From positions 122,782-186,781 of the forward strand of contig NZ_VBRA02000009.1 of assembly GCF_005774685.2 (NCBI RefSeq): 64,000 nucleotides of DNA. Reading direction: 5' to 3'. The first letter of the stretch is position 1; the number at the start of each line of letters is the position of its first letter. Source of the stretch: Texas Phoenix palm phytoplasma (lineage in GTDB: Bacteria; Bacillota_I; Bacilli_A; Acholeplasmatales; Acholeplasmataceae). Made by a program: the position numbers and the translations under genes. Positions 36,446 through 47,094 of the stretch are shown here, piece by piece. The notes under the pieces are model-generated. The model saw only the letters and a program-made list of their open reading frames with translations. It searched no databases and was not told the origin of the DNA.

Positions 36446-37258
36446 TTATATCATTTTATTAATATCTTTATTAATATCTTTATTAATATCTTTGTTAAAA
36501 TCTTTATTTATATTTTTATCTTTTTTTTCTTTTTGTTTTGAAATTTCTTGTTCTAAAGTGGCTAAAATTTTATTTAAATTTTGATCTGCTTTAAATAATG
36601 TTTTGCTATAAATTTTATAAACTTCTTCTCCTATAATAACAATAATAGAACATCCTATTTTAGAAATTATAGTTTCATAAAAAGTATTGAAAAATATCTT
36701 TTTTGTCCAATGAAAAGGATTAAAAAAATTTAGAGTATTAGAAACTAAATTAATACATTTATTAGTTTTTTGAAAATTGGCTATGTATTTTTTATCTACT
36801 AGTTGTTTTTTTAAAGTAAAAATTCTTCTTAAAGTCATTTTTTTAAAAACAAATATGATTCTTTTTTGAAATAATTCTTCAATACGATGATGAAGATATT
36901 TTATTAAGACTAAACTTTCATCTATAGTTAATTCTAAATAAGGAAAATCTGAATCGGGAAAAAAACTAGAAGATATTTTATAAGTTAATTCATGAATATT
37001 ACGCCATAAAGAAAATATATAATCATTTTTATCTTTTTTAATATCTTTTTTAAATTTTTTTTGTGCTTTTAAGATCAATTCATTCATTTGTTCGTTTGTT
37101 AACTTATTGTTTTTAACTTTTAATTGATGAAAATTTTTATTAAAATTCTTAATAATGAAAAATAAATACGTAAGTGAAAATAATAAAAAACCACAAAATA
37201 AACCTATAAAAAAAGAAGTAAAAGTTCTAATTTGAATCCAAAAAAAAGATAAATCCAT
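36446..37258 (-). CDS. unknown membrane protein with repeated C-terminus
   Basis: About 270 residues, family not recognised. The ATG at 37258 is chosen because AGGAG lies 11 bases before it; an upstream frame start at 37279 would overlap that site. One or two hydrophobic segments lie near residues 10-35, and another stretch near 200-215 includes GCSIIVIIGEEVYKIYS. The rest is Lys/Phe-rich with probable helices. The last 22 residues are tandem NKDI/NKDF units encoded by 12-base DNA repeats (36456-36512). It sits 8 bases before rbgA, in a cluster of housekeeping genes, which suggests a conserved cellular role. Confidence 0.6.
   Translation of the reverse strand: MDLSFFWIQIRTFTSFFIGLFCGFLLFSLTYLFFIIKNFNKNFHQLKVKNNKLTNEQMNELILKAQKKFKKDIKKDKNDYIFSLWRNIHELTYKISSSFFPDSDFPYLELTIDESLVLIKYLHHRIEELFQKRIIFVFKKMTLRRIFTLKKQLVDKKYIANFQKTNKCINLVSNTLNFFNPFHWTKKIFFNTFYETIISKIGCSIIVIIGEEVYKIYSKTLFKADQNLNKILATLEQEISKQKEKKDKNINKDFNKDINKDINKDINKMI
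36456..36512. repeat. 12-base tandem repeat inside a gene
   Basis: Three perfect copies of TTAATATCTTTA plus two degenerate ones lie in the 3' end of the unknown membrane protein gene, coding the NKDI units. In-frame 12-base units can change number without shifting the frame. Confidence 0.8.
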
Positions 37259-37349
37259 AATCGAAAAAACTCCTGTCAACTTTATATAAATAAAAACAAA
37301 AATAATTATCTATTATTATTAAATATAATTTCTTTAATATCTTTAATAT

Positions 37350-38621
37350 TTATAAAAATTTTAAACCTAAATAAATAAAATTTTCTTTTCCTAAAGTAGA
37401 ATTAATATAAAGTTCAGGAATCCATAAAATAACATTATTGCTATCTACTATGCAAAATAATTTTTCTCTTTCAAAAGAAATAACTTTTTTCTCAATTAAA
37501 AATTTACTTAGTTTTTTTTTTCCGTAAGAAAATTGCAAAATATCTCCTGGATTTCTTTTTCTTAAAATAAAAGGTTTTAAAACATTTTTTAAATCAAAAT
37601 TTATTTTTATTATTTTATCGCAAAACAATAATAATTTTTTATTTGTACAAGAATATAATAAATTTTTTTTATTATTTTTTTGCAAAAATATATTTTTTAT
37701 TTGTTTTTTTTTTAATTCAAAATATTCATAAGTTTTAATAAATTCCCATTTTTCATTCAATTCCCATTTAATATTAGGTTTATAAAAATTTTTTAATCCT
37801 TTAATAATGTTTTTTATTAAAAAAAAATTTTTATTAATTTTATTTTCTTCAAACAAAAATAAAATAATATCTTGTTGAATGATATCTTGTAATTTTAAAA
37901 AATATTTTAAACAAAATCCATTATTTTTTTTATTTTTTATTAAAAAAATATTGGTTTTTTCTCTTATGTAATCATAAGCATCAGACATTTGCAAATGAAA
38001 ATGTTTAATATTTTTTAAAAAATTATCATTAATAGATTTAAAAAAAGGGATAATTTGATTTCTTATTTTATTTCTAGTGTATTTATTCGAATTATTAGTT
38101 TTATCTTCTAAAAAAGATACTTTATTTTTCAAAGCATAATGAATAATTTTTTGTTTAGAAAAATACAAAAATGGTTTTAAAAAATAAAATTCATCATCTT
38201 TAGAAATATTTTTCATTCCAGCATATCCTAATAAAGAACTACCACGAGCTAGTTTAAAAAGAATAGTTTCAGATAAATCATCTAAATGATGAGCTGTTAA
38301 TATATAATTAGTTTTATATAAAGAAGCAATTTCTTTTAATTTTTTTTTTCTTAATAATCTAGATTCATTTTGAATATTTTTAGAAGAAAATTTTAATTCA
38401 AAATAATAAAAAGGTATATTATTTTCATCACAATATTTTTTAATTATTAACTTATCTTTAAAAGATTCTTTCCTTAATAAATGATTAAAATGAACTACAA
38501 CCAATTTATATTTTTTTTTACATAAAAAATGTAATAAAGTCATAGAATCAATTCCACCACTTACAGAAATAATATAAAAATTATTTTTATTTAAAAAAAC
38601 AGATAATTTTTTTTTAAACAC
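37350..38621 (-). CDS. tilS: tRNA(Ile)-lysidine synthase
   Basis: A 423-residue ATP-dependent enzyme that adds lysine to C34 of tRNA-Ile(CAU), needed to read AUA. The PP-loop motif is SVSGGIDSMTLLHFL (about 19-33). Following motifs include VVHFNHLLRKES, LTAHHLDDLSETILFKLARGS and the TRNKIRNQIIP signature. The C-terminal domain with FLIEKKV is present. In this A+T-rich genome with many ATA codons the gene would be essential. It follows aspS by 13 bases. Confidence 0.94.
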   Translation of the reverse strand: MFKKKLSVFLNKNNFYIISVSGGIDSMTLLHFLCKKKYKLVVVHFNHLLRKESFKDKLIIKKYCDENNIPFYYFELKFSSKNIQNESRLLRKKKLKEIASLYKTNYILTAHHLDDLSETILFKLARGSSLLGYAGMKNISKDDEFYFLKPFLYFSKQKIIHYALKNKVSFLEDKTNNSNKYTRNKIRNQIIPFFKSINDNFLKNIKHFHLQMSDAYDYIREKTNIFLIKNKKNNGFCLKYFLKLQDIIQQDIILFLFEENKINKNFFLIKNIIKGLKNFYKPNIKWELNEKWEFIKTYEYFELKKKQIKNIFLQKNNKKNLLYSCTNKKLLLFCDKIIKINFDLKNVLKPFILRKRNPGDILQFSYGKKKLSKFLIEKKVISFEREKLFCIVDSNNVILWIPELYINSTLGKENFIYLGLKFL

Positions 38622-38634
38622 AATATTCCTTTTT

Positions 38635-40401
38635 TCATTTTTTTAATAATTTAATTTTTAAATCTGATAATTTATCTTCTTCTATAAAACTAGGAGTTTC
38701 TAACATCAAATCTTGCCCACTTTGAGTTTTCGGAAAAGCAATTACATCTTTAATATTATTAGTTTTCGTCAAAAGCATTACTAATCGATCTAAACCTAAA
38801 GCAAAACCACCATGCGGGGGAGTTCCATACTTAAGAGCTTTAATAAAAAATCCAAAACGTTTTTCTATGTCATCATCAGAAAAACCTAATATTTTAAAAA
38901 TTAATTTTTGAACATCTGAATTATAATTTCTTAAAGAACCTCCTCCTATTTCATATCCATTCCAAACTAAATCATAAGAATTTGCTTTAATATTTTCTGG
39001 CTTTTCATTCCATATCGATTCAACTTCTAAAGGAGATGTAAAAGGATGATGCATAGAATAGTATCTTTTTTCTTTATCATTAAATTCAAATAAAGGAAAA
39101 TCAATTATCCAAATTAAAGATTCTTCATCTTTATTGAAAAAATTTAATTCTTTTCCTAACTTATTTCTTAAAAAACCTAAAGCTTTTAAAGAATTATTAT
39201 AAGATTCTTTATTTTCTGGAAATAAAATTGCGAAAAAACAAACTTCATTATCTTGAGAAAAAAAATCTTTTTTAATGAATTCACTAAATTTTCCTTTAAT
39301 AATATTATTTTTTTTAGTTAAAACATTTAATTCTAAATTACAATGATTTTTGAATAATTCTTTATAATAATTTATTTTTTTATTGCTTAATTGTTTTTCT
39401 TCATTTGCATTAATTTTAAATCTAATTCCTTTAATTTGTATTTTATTTTTAATTAAATTATTTTCAATTAAAAATTTTTTTTCAAAGAAATTAGTAAATT
39501 CTTCAATTAATAAATTAATTCTTAAATCTGGTTTATCACTACCATAAAATTTCATACAATCTTCATATTTAAACCTTAAAAAAGGTAATTTTAAATTAAT
39601 TTTTAAAATTTCTTTAAAAAGATTATACATAATTTCTTCTATTAATGATAAAATTCTTTCTCTATTAAAAAAAGAAGTTTCAATATCCACCTGAGTAAAT
39701 TCTGGTTGTCTGTCAGATCTCAAATCTTCATCTCTAAAGCAACGAGCTATTTGAAAATATCTTTCAAAACCAGATATCATATATAATTGTTTAAAAATTT
39801 GCGGAGATTGAGCTAAAGCAAAAAATTTATGTTCATGAATTCTAGAAGGTACTAAAAATTCTCTAGCTCCTTCAGGAACTAATTTAGACAAAATAGGAGT
39901 TTCTAATTCTAAAAAATTATTTTTTAAAAGTGTATTTCTAATATTTTGAGTTATTTTGTGTCTCTGGATTAAATAATTTTGTTTTTCTTCTCTTCTTAAA
40001 TCTAAATAACGATATTTTAACCTATATTCTTCAGCAGCTTCTGTTTTATCTAAAACATTTAAAGGAAGCGCTTCAGCTAAAGCCAAAATATTAATTTTAG
40101 AAACAGAAATTTCTATATCTCCATTTTTTAAATTATTATTTTTATTTATTCTTTCTAATACTTTTCCTTCTATTTGTACAACACTTTCAATTGTTATTTC
40201 TGAAATTAATTTATATTGTTCATTTTTACTATCTACAACTAGTTGAATGTTGCCAGAAATATCTTTCAGAATTAAAAAAATTTTATTGCCTAAATTTCTT
40301 TTTCTAGAAATCCATCCTTTTAAATTAACTTTTTGTCCTATTTTTTGAAATGTTATTTCATTTATTTCGTTATTTATAATATATTTATTTTTATTTTTCA
40401 C
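38635..40401 (-). CDS. aspS: aspartate-tRNA ligase
   Basis: A 588-residue class II synthetase of bacterial type. An N-terminal OB anticodon-binding domain includes [18 protein letters not shown]. Motif 2 reads [23 protein letters not shown] in part (FRDE... R), and the bacterial insertion domain follows. Motif 3 is [14 protein letters not shown] (about 538-551). No separate Asp/Asn amidation genes are in the window. It overlaps hisS by 11 bases, giving a coupled pair. Confidence 0.95.
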   Translation of the reverse strand: MKNKNKYIINNEINEITFQKIGQKVNLKGWISRKRNLGNKIFLILKDISGNIQLVVDSKNEQYKLISEITIESVVQIEGKVLERINKNNNLKNGDIEISVSKINILALAEALPLNVLDKTEAAEEYRLKYRYLDLRREEKQNYLIQRHKITQNIRNTLLKNNFLELETPILSKLVPEGAREFLVPSRIHEHKFFALAQSPQIFKQLYMISGFERYFQIARCFRDEDLRSDRQPEFTQVDIETSFFNRERILSLIEEIMYNLFKEILKINLKLPFLRFKYEDCMKFYGSDKPDLRINLLIEEFTNFFEKKFLIENNLIKNKIQIKGIRFKINANEEKQLSNKKINYYKELFKNHCNLELNVLTKKNNIIKGKFSEFIKKDFFSQDNEVCFFAILFPENKESYNNSLKALGFLRNKLGKELNFFNKDEESLIWIIDFPLFEFNDKEKRYYSMHHPFTSPLEVESIWNEKPENIKANSYDLVWNGYEIGGGSLRNYNSDVQKLIFKILGFSDDDIEKRFGFFIKALKYGTPPHGGFALGLDRLVMLLTKTNNIKDVIAFPKTQSGQDLMLETPSFIEEDKLSDLKIKLLKK

Positions 40402-41680
40402 TTGATAATTCCTTAATTAAAAATTCTATAGTTTCTTTTTCGTTTAAAATGTATACAAATTCAGTATCGACTTTTTTAATAGTTAATTTATTATTTTTTA
40501 TTTCCTTTTGACCTATAAAAATAATATATTTAGGTTTTTCTTTTAAAATTTTTTTTAAATTTTTTTCAAAATTAAAATTATTATAATTCATTTCAGAAAT
40601 AATTTTGTTTTGTCTTAATTTATATAAAAAATCAAAAGATTTTGATAAAAATTGTTCTTCTAAAACTAATAAAAAAACATCTAAATTATTTTTTTTATTT
40701 AAATTTTGAAAAAAATTATTTTCATCTAAAATTTCAATTAATCTTTCTAAACCAAAAGCAAATCCTATACTATTAGAATTTTTTCCTCCAAATAAAGAAA
40801 TTAATTCGTTATATGAACCTCCTCCTCCTAAAACAATGTCTTTCCCATAAGAAGAAGGAATAACAATTTCAAAAACTAAATCATTATAATAATCTAATCC
40901 GCGAACTAATTTAGGTTCAATTTGAAAATTAATTTTTTTATTTTTTAAAATATTTGTTATTTTTTCAAATTTTAAAAAAGATTCTTTTGATAAAAAATCT
41001 AAAATAACAGGTGATTTTTTAAAAAATTCTTTTTCACAGCATTTTTTGCAATCAAAAATTCTTAAAATATTTTTGTTTATTCTAATTAAACATAATTCAC
41101 ATAAAAATTGTTTATTTTTTTCAATATATGGAGCAAAAACATTTAAAAAATTATCACGAGTAATTTTATCTCCTAAAGTATTAATTTTAATTAATGCTGT
41201 TGTAAGTTTAAACATTTGCAAAATTTCTTGAATAATTAAAATAATTTCTATTTCGGATAAAAAATTTTTAAAATTAAGAATTTCAACTCCTATTTGATGA
41301 AATTGTCGATAACGTCCTTTTTGAGGTCTTTCATATCTAAAAAATGGACCTATATAAAAAAATTTATAAGTTTTTTCTAAATAATTTAATTTGTTTTCGA
41401 TATAACTTCTTACTATAGAAGCAGTTCCTTCTGGTCTCAAAACTATTATTCTATCTTTTTTATCTTTAAATTTAAAAGTTTCTTTCATAACCATATCAGA
41501 AAATTGATTAGAACGATAAAAAACTTCATTATATTCTAAAATAGGAGTCCTTATTTCTTGTAAATTGTATATATGGAAAATCTCTTTGGCTTTATTTTCA
41601 ACAAATTTCCATTTTTCTAATTCTTCGAATATTAAATCTTTAGTTCCTTTTATTTTATTTATTTTTTGCATTATTTTCAT
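40391..41680 (-). CDS. hisS: histidine-tRNA ligase
   Basis: A 429-residue class II synthetase. Motif 1 region [14 protein letters not shown], motif 2 [19 protein letters not shown] and the histidine-specific motif [14 protein letters not shown] (about 262-275) are present, then motif 3 [15 protein letters not shown]. The anticodon-binding domain is C-terminal. A second ATG lies three codons in. It is followed by aspS with an 11-base overlap. Relative to rel the order (rel-hisS-aspS) is as in many Firmicutes. Confidence 0.95.
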   Translation of the reverse strand: MKIMQKINKIKGTKDLIFEELEKWKFVENKAKEIFHIYNLQEIRTPILEYNEVFYRSNQFSDMVMKETFKFKDKKDRIIVLRPEGTASIVRSYIENKLNYLEKTYKFFYIGPFFRYERPQKGRYRQFHQIGVEILNFKNFLSEIEIILIIQEILQMFKLTTALIKINTLGDKITRDNFLNVFAPYIEKNKQFLCELCLIRINKNILRIFDCKKCCEKEFFKKSPVILDFLSKESFLKFEKITNILKNKKINFQIEPKLVRGLDYYNDLVFEIVIPSSYGKDIVLGGGGSYNELISLFGGKNSNSIGFAFGLERLIEILDENNFFQNLNKKNNLDVFLLVLEEQFLSKSFDFLYKLRQNKIISEMNYNNFNFEKNLKKILKEKPKYIIFIGQKEIKNNKLTIKKVDTEFVYILNEKETIEFLIKELSSEK

Positions 41681-41690
41681 TAATTATAAA

Positions 41691-43931
41691 TTAATTTATT
41701 CCTCTGTATATTTGATAAATATTTTTTATTTTTGATAAAGAAAAAAATATTTGCTTCATTTCTATTATATTAGAAAGTGAAACTTGTAAACGAATAATAA
41801 TTTCTGAACTTTCATAATTTTGAAAACATTTTATTTTTAAAACATCAATTCTTAAAAAATTTAATTTTTTAATAATTTCATTAACTAAAAAAGAATCATA
41901 TTTTGCAATAATACAAATCCAAGAACTATATTTTGATTGAGAATAGTTATTCCAATAAGAATTAATTATTTTATCATTATCAAATTTTTTTAAATTTGGA
42001 CATTCTTTTTTATGAATTCTAACTCCTTTTTCTTTAGTAATGAATCCTACAATTTCTTCTCCTCTTACAGGGGAACAACAATTAGCTAATTCTAATTTTG
42101 TTCTAATATTACGTCTATCTTCTATAAAAATATCTATTTGATTTTGAATATTTTTTTTTTTAAAATTTTTTATTTTATCAGGCAATAGAAAATTATTGTT
42201 TTTTATTTTTTTTAAATTTTTTATTTTATCAATAACATTATTAATGTTAATTTTTTTATTAGCTATAGCTTCATAAAAATCATTTATATTTTTAATACCT
42301 ATTTTATTAAAATTGATATTAATAAAATTATTGTCTAATTTAAATTCTATTTTTGAAAAAAGAAGCTTTTTATGAAAAATTTCTTTACCTATTTCTGATA
42401 AAGACATTTGTTCTTGTTTTTGTTTATTTAAAAATCTTTTGATTAATTTTTTAGCATAACTAGTTTTTACTATATCAAACCATTCTTTTTTAACTCTTAA
42501 AATATTAGAATTAGTTTTTACAGAAATTAAATCTCCATTTTTTAATTTGTAATTTATAGGTACAATTTTACCATTAACAAAACCATTAGTAATTTTATAT
42601 CCAAGATCAGAATGTATTCTAAAGGCAAAATCAATTAGAGTGGAACCTGAAGGAAATTCTAAAACTTCTTGTTTAGGTGTAAAAACATAAACATTTTGAC
42701 TTAAAATATCATTCTTAATAGCATCTACAAAATTTTCAGAATTTTTATTAAAATAATTTTCAGATTCTTCAGTAATTTTAATCAATTCTTTATACCATCT
42801 CAATTTATTGACTATTTCTAATTGTTTTGTTTCTTTAGAATAAATTTTGTTTTCTTTATAACCCCAATGCGCAGCAATACCATTTTCAGCAATTTCATCC
42901 ATTTCTTTAGTTCTTATTTGTATTTCAAATAATAAACCATCTTTAGATAAAACAGTGTTATGTAAGGATTGATATAAATTAGATTTAGGAATAGCTATAT
43001 AATCTTTAAATCTTAAAGGCAAAGGAGAATAATGAGCATGTATAATACCTAAACAATGGTAACACAATTCTACTTTATCAACTATAATTCTGACAGCTAA
43101 TAGATCGAAAATTTCTGTAAAATCTAATTTTCTTTGATTCATTTTTTTAAAAATACTATATATATTTTTACTTCTTCCTGCAATAGAAAAATTATTAATA
43201 TTAGATTTATAAAATAATTTTTTTATATTCTTAATAATATTATTTATAGAAATTTCTCTTTCATTTTTTTTCATTTTAATCAAATTTGAAATATAATAAT
43301 ATTCTTTAGGGTTAGTATATCTAAAAGCTAAATCTTCTAATTGATATTTAATAGAAAACAAACCTAAACGATGAGTTAAAGGCACATATATACTTAAAGT
43401 TTCTTGAGAAATACGTATTTGTTTATCTGGTCTTATTTTTTGTAAAGTTTTCATATTGTGTAATCTATCACATATTTTGACTAATATAACTCTAATATCC
43501 TTAGCCATAGCCAAAAACATGTTTTGTTGGTTTTCTATTTGTCTTTGTTTTCGGTTAAAAACTAATTTAGATAATTTAGTAGTTTTTAAAACTATATCGG
43601 CTACGTCTCGACCAACTATTTCTTTTAATTCTTTATAAGTTAAATCTGTATCTTCCAAAACATCATGTAACAAGCTAGCCATTAAAGTGTTTGGTTCACT
43701 TTTTAAATCAGCTAAAATTTGAGCAACAGAAATAGGATGAATAATAAAATTTTCTCCTGTTATTCTTTTTTGATTTTTATGTTTTTCTTTAGCTAAATAA
43801 AAACATTTATTAATTTTTGATAAAATATTTTCATCTTTAATATAACTACTAATATTTTTGAACAATTTATCATACAATAAATCTTCATTTTCAAACTCAT
43901 TATTGTTTTTTTTTATTAAATTAAATAACAA
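41691..43931 (-). CDS. relA: bifunctional (p)ppGpp synthetase/hydrolase Rel
   Basis: A 746-residue RelA/SpoT-homologue. The HD hydrolase domain (HPISVAQILADL, then LLHDVLEDTDL about 90-100) keeps the HD metal-binding pair, so hydrolysis is probably active. The synthetase domain has GRSKNIYSIFKKM and FDLLAVRIIVD. The TGS domain follows (VYVFTPKQEVLEFPSGSTLIDFAFRIH in part), then the Cys-containing region CCSPVRGEEIVGF and a C-terminal ACT-like domain. It mediates the stringent response to uncharged tRNA, and sits 10 bases upstream of hisS. Confidence 0.95.
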   Translation of the reverse strand: MLFNLIKKNNNEFENEDLLYDKLFKNISSYIKDENILSKINKCFYLAKEKHKNQKRITGENFIIHPISVAQILADLKSEPNTLMASLLHDVLEDTDLTYKELKEIVGRDVADIVLKTTKLSKLVFNRKQRQIENQQNMFLAMAKDIRVILVKICDRLHNMKTLQKIRPDKQIRISQETLSIYVPLTHRLGLFSIKYQLEDLAFRYTNPKEYYYISNLIKMKKNEREISINNIIKNIKKLFYKSNINNFSIAGRSKNIYSIFKKMNQRKLDFTEIFDLLAVRIIVDKVELCYHCLGIIHAHYSPLPLRFKDYIAIPKSNLYQSLHNTVLSKDGLLFEIQIRTKEMDEIAENGIAAHWGYKENKIYSKETKQLEIVNKLRWYKELIKITEESENYFNKNSENFVDAIKNDILSQNVYVFTPKQEVLEFPSGSTLIDFAFRIHSDLGYKITNGFVNGKIVPINYKLKNGDLISVKTNSNILRVKKEWFDIVKTSYAKKLIKRFLNKQKQEQMSLSEIGKEIFHKKLLFSKIEFKLDNNFININFNKIGIKNINDFYEAIANKKININNVIDKIKNLKKIKNNNFLLPDKIKNFKKKNIQNQIDIFIEDRRNIRTKLELANCCSPVRGEEIVGFITKEKGVRIHKKECPNLKKFDNDKIINSYWNNYSQSKYSSWICIIAKYDSFLVNEIIKKLNFLRIDVLKIKCFQNYESSEIIIRLQVSLSNIIEMKQIFFSLSKIKNIYQIYRGIN

Positions 43932-44049
43932 TTTTTTTACTCCAATTTAAAATATATATTTTGATTAATTATTTATTTTTTTATATTTTTTTATAATTTA
44001 TAATTGATTTATAATAGTTTTTAAAAAAAAAATAAAAAAATTTAAAAAA

Positions 44050-45192
44050 TTAAACATATAAAAGTTTCTTGTTATCAAAAAAAACTTCTTGAATCATTCC
44101 AGCGCCTAAACAAAATTCATCTTTATAAAAAGCACAAATTTGTCCAGGAGTAATGGATTTTATTTTTTGAGGATAATAAATTTTAACAGTTTTTTTGTCT
44201 AACCATATCATTTCTATTTCTTGTTCTGGTTGACGATAACGAAATTTTGCTTTCATATTCATTTTACCATGATTTTTATAAATATCATAACTTCTCCATA
44301 CCATATCTACAACTATAGCAGAATCACTATATAAATAAGGACTATCGATATTTTGATCAACATAAAGAGTATTAGTTTTTAAATCTTTTCCTACCACAAA
44401 CCAAGGAGAAGGATTTTCTTTTGTTACTTTTAAATTTAATCCTTTTCTTTGGCCGATAGTATATTTTATTACGCCTTCATGTTCTTTCAAAAAAACATTA
44501 TTAACATCTTTAATAGGTCCTTTTTCTGTATTTAAATAATTTTTTAAAAAAGAAAAAAATTTTCTTTCCCCGATAAAGCAAATACCTGTAGAATCTTTTT
44601 TATTAGCATTAATCAATTTTAATTCTGAAGCAATTTTTCTTACAGAATCTTTTGTAATGTCTCCTAAGGGAAAAATAATATTTTTTAATTGTTGTTGTTT
44701 TAATTGAGATAAAAAATAAGTTTGATCTTTGTTCTGATCTAAAGATTTAGTTAAAACTGGTCTTTTTTTTATATAAGTAATTTTAGAATAATGACCCATA
44801 GCTATATAATCAGGGTTAAATTTTGAAGCATATTTAATAAAAGTTGAAAATTTAATCTTATTATTACATAAAACATCAGGGTTAGGAGTTAAATTTTTTT
44901 TTAAAAGTGATAAAAAATCAGAAAAAACTTCTTTCCAATATTCTTCTGTAAAATTCACTTTGTGAAGTTTAATTTTTAATTGTTGAGCCACAATAGAAGC
45001 ATCTTTAAAGTCTTGTTCTTGAGGGCAAATATTTTCATTAATAAAAGGATTTCCTTTAATATCATAATTTAAACTACTATCCCAGTTACGCATAAAAATC
45101 CCTTCTACATCATAACCTTGTTTTTTTAATAAAAAAGCAGATACACTACTATCTACACCCCCAGACATTCCAATAATTACTTTTTTTTTCAT
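44050..45192 (-). CDS. mnmA: tRNA 2-thiouridylase MnmA
   Basis: A 380-residue enzyme adding sulphur to U34 of Lys, Glu and Gln tRNAs. The PP-loop is IGMSGGVDSSVSAFLLKK (about 7-24). The catalytic cysteines are in NPDVLCNNKIKF (about 104-115) and STGICFIGER (about 200-209), and TIGQRKGL and PWFVVGKD mark the later domain. The sulphur donor (a cysteine desulfurase) is not in this window. The gene stands alone between rel and nadE. Confidence 0.95.
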   Translation of the reverse strand: MKKKVIIGMSGGVDSSVSAFLLKKQGYDVEGIFMRNWDSSLNYDIKGNPFINENICPQEQDFKDASIVAQQLKIKLHKVNFTEEYWKEVFSDFLSLLKKNLTPNPDVLCNNKIKFSTFIKYASKFNPDYIAMGHYSKITYIKKRPVLTKSLDQNKDQTYFLSQLKQQQLKNIIFPLGDITKDSVRKIASELKLINANKKDSTGICFIGERKFFSFLKNYLNTEKGPIKDVNNVFLKEHEGVIKYTIGQRKGLNLKVTKENPSPWFVVGKDLKTNTLYVDQNIDSPYLYSDSAIVVDMVWRSYDIYKNHGKMNMKAKFRYRQPEQEIEMIWLDKKTVKIYYPQKIKSITPGQICAFYKDEFCLGAGMIQEVFFDNKKLLYV

Positions 45193-45267
45193 TTTCCCTC
45201 TTTAAAATAATTTTTTTCAATATTTTTTTATTAATTTGTTTTATATATTTTTTTTATATATATTCAT

Positions 45268-47004
45268 TTAATTTACAAAATCAATTGGTAATTGTAATTC
45301 TGTTCTGAAAGAAATACTATTTTCTATAATTTTCGGTCCGGGAGCCATTTGTTGTCTTTTATAATGAGAATTATAAAATTTTTTAATATATTTTTCAGTT
45401 AATTCTAAACTTTGTTCAAAAGTTAACATAAAAGTTTTATTAATTAAATATGCTATTTTTTCTTTACTAAAATTATTATTCAATCTATGAAATAAAATAA
45501 AATCTTCTATTAAAATTTTTAAAGTTAAAAATTCATTTATTTTTTTTAAATAAATTTCTTTTAATTTAGAATTAATAGGTATAATTTTTTCTTCAAAATA
45601 AAAAATAATTAATTCTGTCATTAAAGTATTAGGTAAACCTAAATTAACATTATATAAATAATCATAATTACAATATTTAGGAGAAATTTTTCCTAAAGCT
45701 ATTTCAGATAAATTATCACTTTCTAAAACTATTTTTTTACATTTTATTTCTTTATCTTTATTTAAGAATAAATTTTCATTAATAATTGTTTTAATGCCTA
45801 ATTCTGTCACAAATTCTTTTATTAAAAAAAATAATTCTTCTTCTGCAAAATATTTTTTTTCTATTATAACAATAATATTGTCTAAAGATTCTTTATTCAT
45901 TGCAAAACTTTGAACAACAACCATAAGAGTTAAAAATTCATTTATTCTGTCTGTTAATTTCAAAACAATTTTAGAATTTTTAATATTAGATATTTTAGTT
46001 TTTAATGATTTAACTTGAATAATATGAGATAATTTTAAATTTTCTTTTAATTCAGGTGTTTCTACAAAAGGTTTAGTTAAGAAAGGTTTTTCAAAATAAT
46101 AATTTTTTACTTCTTCTAATTCATAATAAGATTTTAAAAAATTAAATTCTTTACCTATTTTTTGATCAGCAAAAGTAGTATCAACTCTACGTTGGAATTT
46201 AATAACATCAACAAAAACATCTACAATTAATTTTTTTTCTTCATCGAATAAATTTTTTTCACCAATTAAATTACCTAAAACAGCAGCTATTTTATGGCTG
46301 GAAAAAATATGATTTGTAATAGATTCAGTAATACCGCTACTAGTATAAAAATATCCGCCTACTTGTTTTCTAGAATGATTTAAAACAGCCATTTTACGAA
46401 AATTTACTTTACCAATATGTTCAGTTGAAGCCGATAAATTGAAAATTAAATGAGCCCCATTTAAAACTAATAAATCACTAGGAGATTCAATATTCCATAA
46501 ATCTTGACATATTTCTACGCCAAAAATAATATCAAATTTTTTATTAATAAATAAAATATCACCAATAGGAACTTTTTGCCCTAGAAAATCAATAATTTGA
46601 CTTTTTATTATTTTTCCAGAACTAAACCATCTTTTTTCATTAAATTCTTTGTAATTAGGTATTGTTTGTTTAGGAACAATTCCTAAAATCTTTTTATCTT
46701 GGATAACTACTGCTACATTTAATATTAATCCTTCTAAAAAGAAAGGCATACCAATTAAATAAACACCTTTAAAATTATTATTATTAATTATATAATTTAA
46801 AGATTTTAAATTTTCTTCTAAAAAAGTAGTGTCAAAAAATAAATCTCCTGAAGAATAACCACTTAAACATAATTCAGAAAATAAAACAAAACTTGACTCA
46901 CTTTTATTTAAAACTTTAATAATACTTTGAGCATTTTTATAAGGATTTCCTACTTTCAAATCAGGATTCGATAATTCTATTTTTAAAAAACCATTCCTAT
47001 ACAT
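45268..47004 (-). CDS. nadE: NAD synthetase (glutamine-type) with degenerate synthetase domain
   Basis: About 578 residues from the ATG at 47004, which has AAAGGG at a good distance; an upstream TTG at 47022 overlaps that site. The N-terminal nitrilase-type glutaminase domain (about 1-260) looks intact: Glu (FSELCLSGY), Lys (VPKQTIPNY) and Cys (VEICQDLW), the triad releasing ammonia from glutamine. In the C-terminal domain the PP-loop SGGxDS expected near residue 350 is replaced by KLTDRINEFL. The later GTGDLSE motif reads ESDNLSE and the QARxR helix is not visible. The end keeps the family form (YKRQQMAPGPKI). So the fold seems retained but ATP binding for NAD formation is doubtful. Family length is usually 640-680. 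Confidence 0.82.
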   Translation of the reverse strand: MYRNGFLKIELSNPDLKVGNPYKNAQSIIKVLNKSESSFVLFSELCLSGYSSGDLFFDTTFLEENLKSLNYIINNNNFKGVYLIGMPFFLEGLILNVAVVIQDKKILGIVPKQTIPNYKEFNEKRWFSSGKIIKSQIIDFLGQKVPIGDILFINKKFDIIFGVEICQDLWNIESPSDLLVLNGAHLIFNLSASTEHIGKVNFRKMAVLNHSRKQVGGYFYTSSGITESITNHIFSSHKIAAVLGNLIGEKNLFDEEKKLIVDVFVDVIKFQRRVDTTFADQKIGKEFNFLKSYYELEEVKNYYFEKPFLTKPFVETPELKENLKLSHIIQVKSLKTKISNIKNSKIVLKLTDRINEFLTLMVVVQSFAMNKESLDNIIVIIEKKYFAEEELFFLIKEFVTELGIKTIINENLFLNKDKEIKCKKIVLESDNLSEIALGKISPKYCNYDYLYNVNLGLPNTLMTELIIFYFEEKIIPINSKLKEIYLKKINEFLTLKILIEDFILFHRLNNNFSKEKIAYLINKTFMLTFEQSLELTEKYIKKFYNSHYKRQQMAPGPKIIENSISFRTELQLPIDFVN

Positions 47005-47094
47005 TCTCTTTTTCCCTTTCAAGTCCTTTCAGGTTTATAATAAAAATAATTTAATCATAAAGTAAAAATATTAAAAAATATAAATCCTTTTTAT

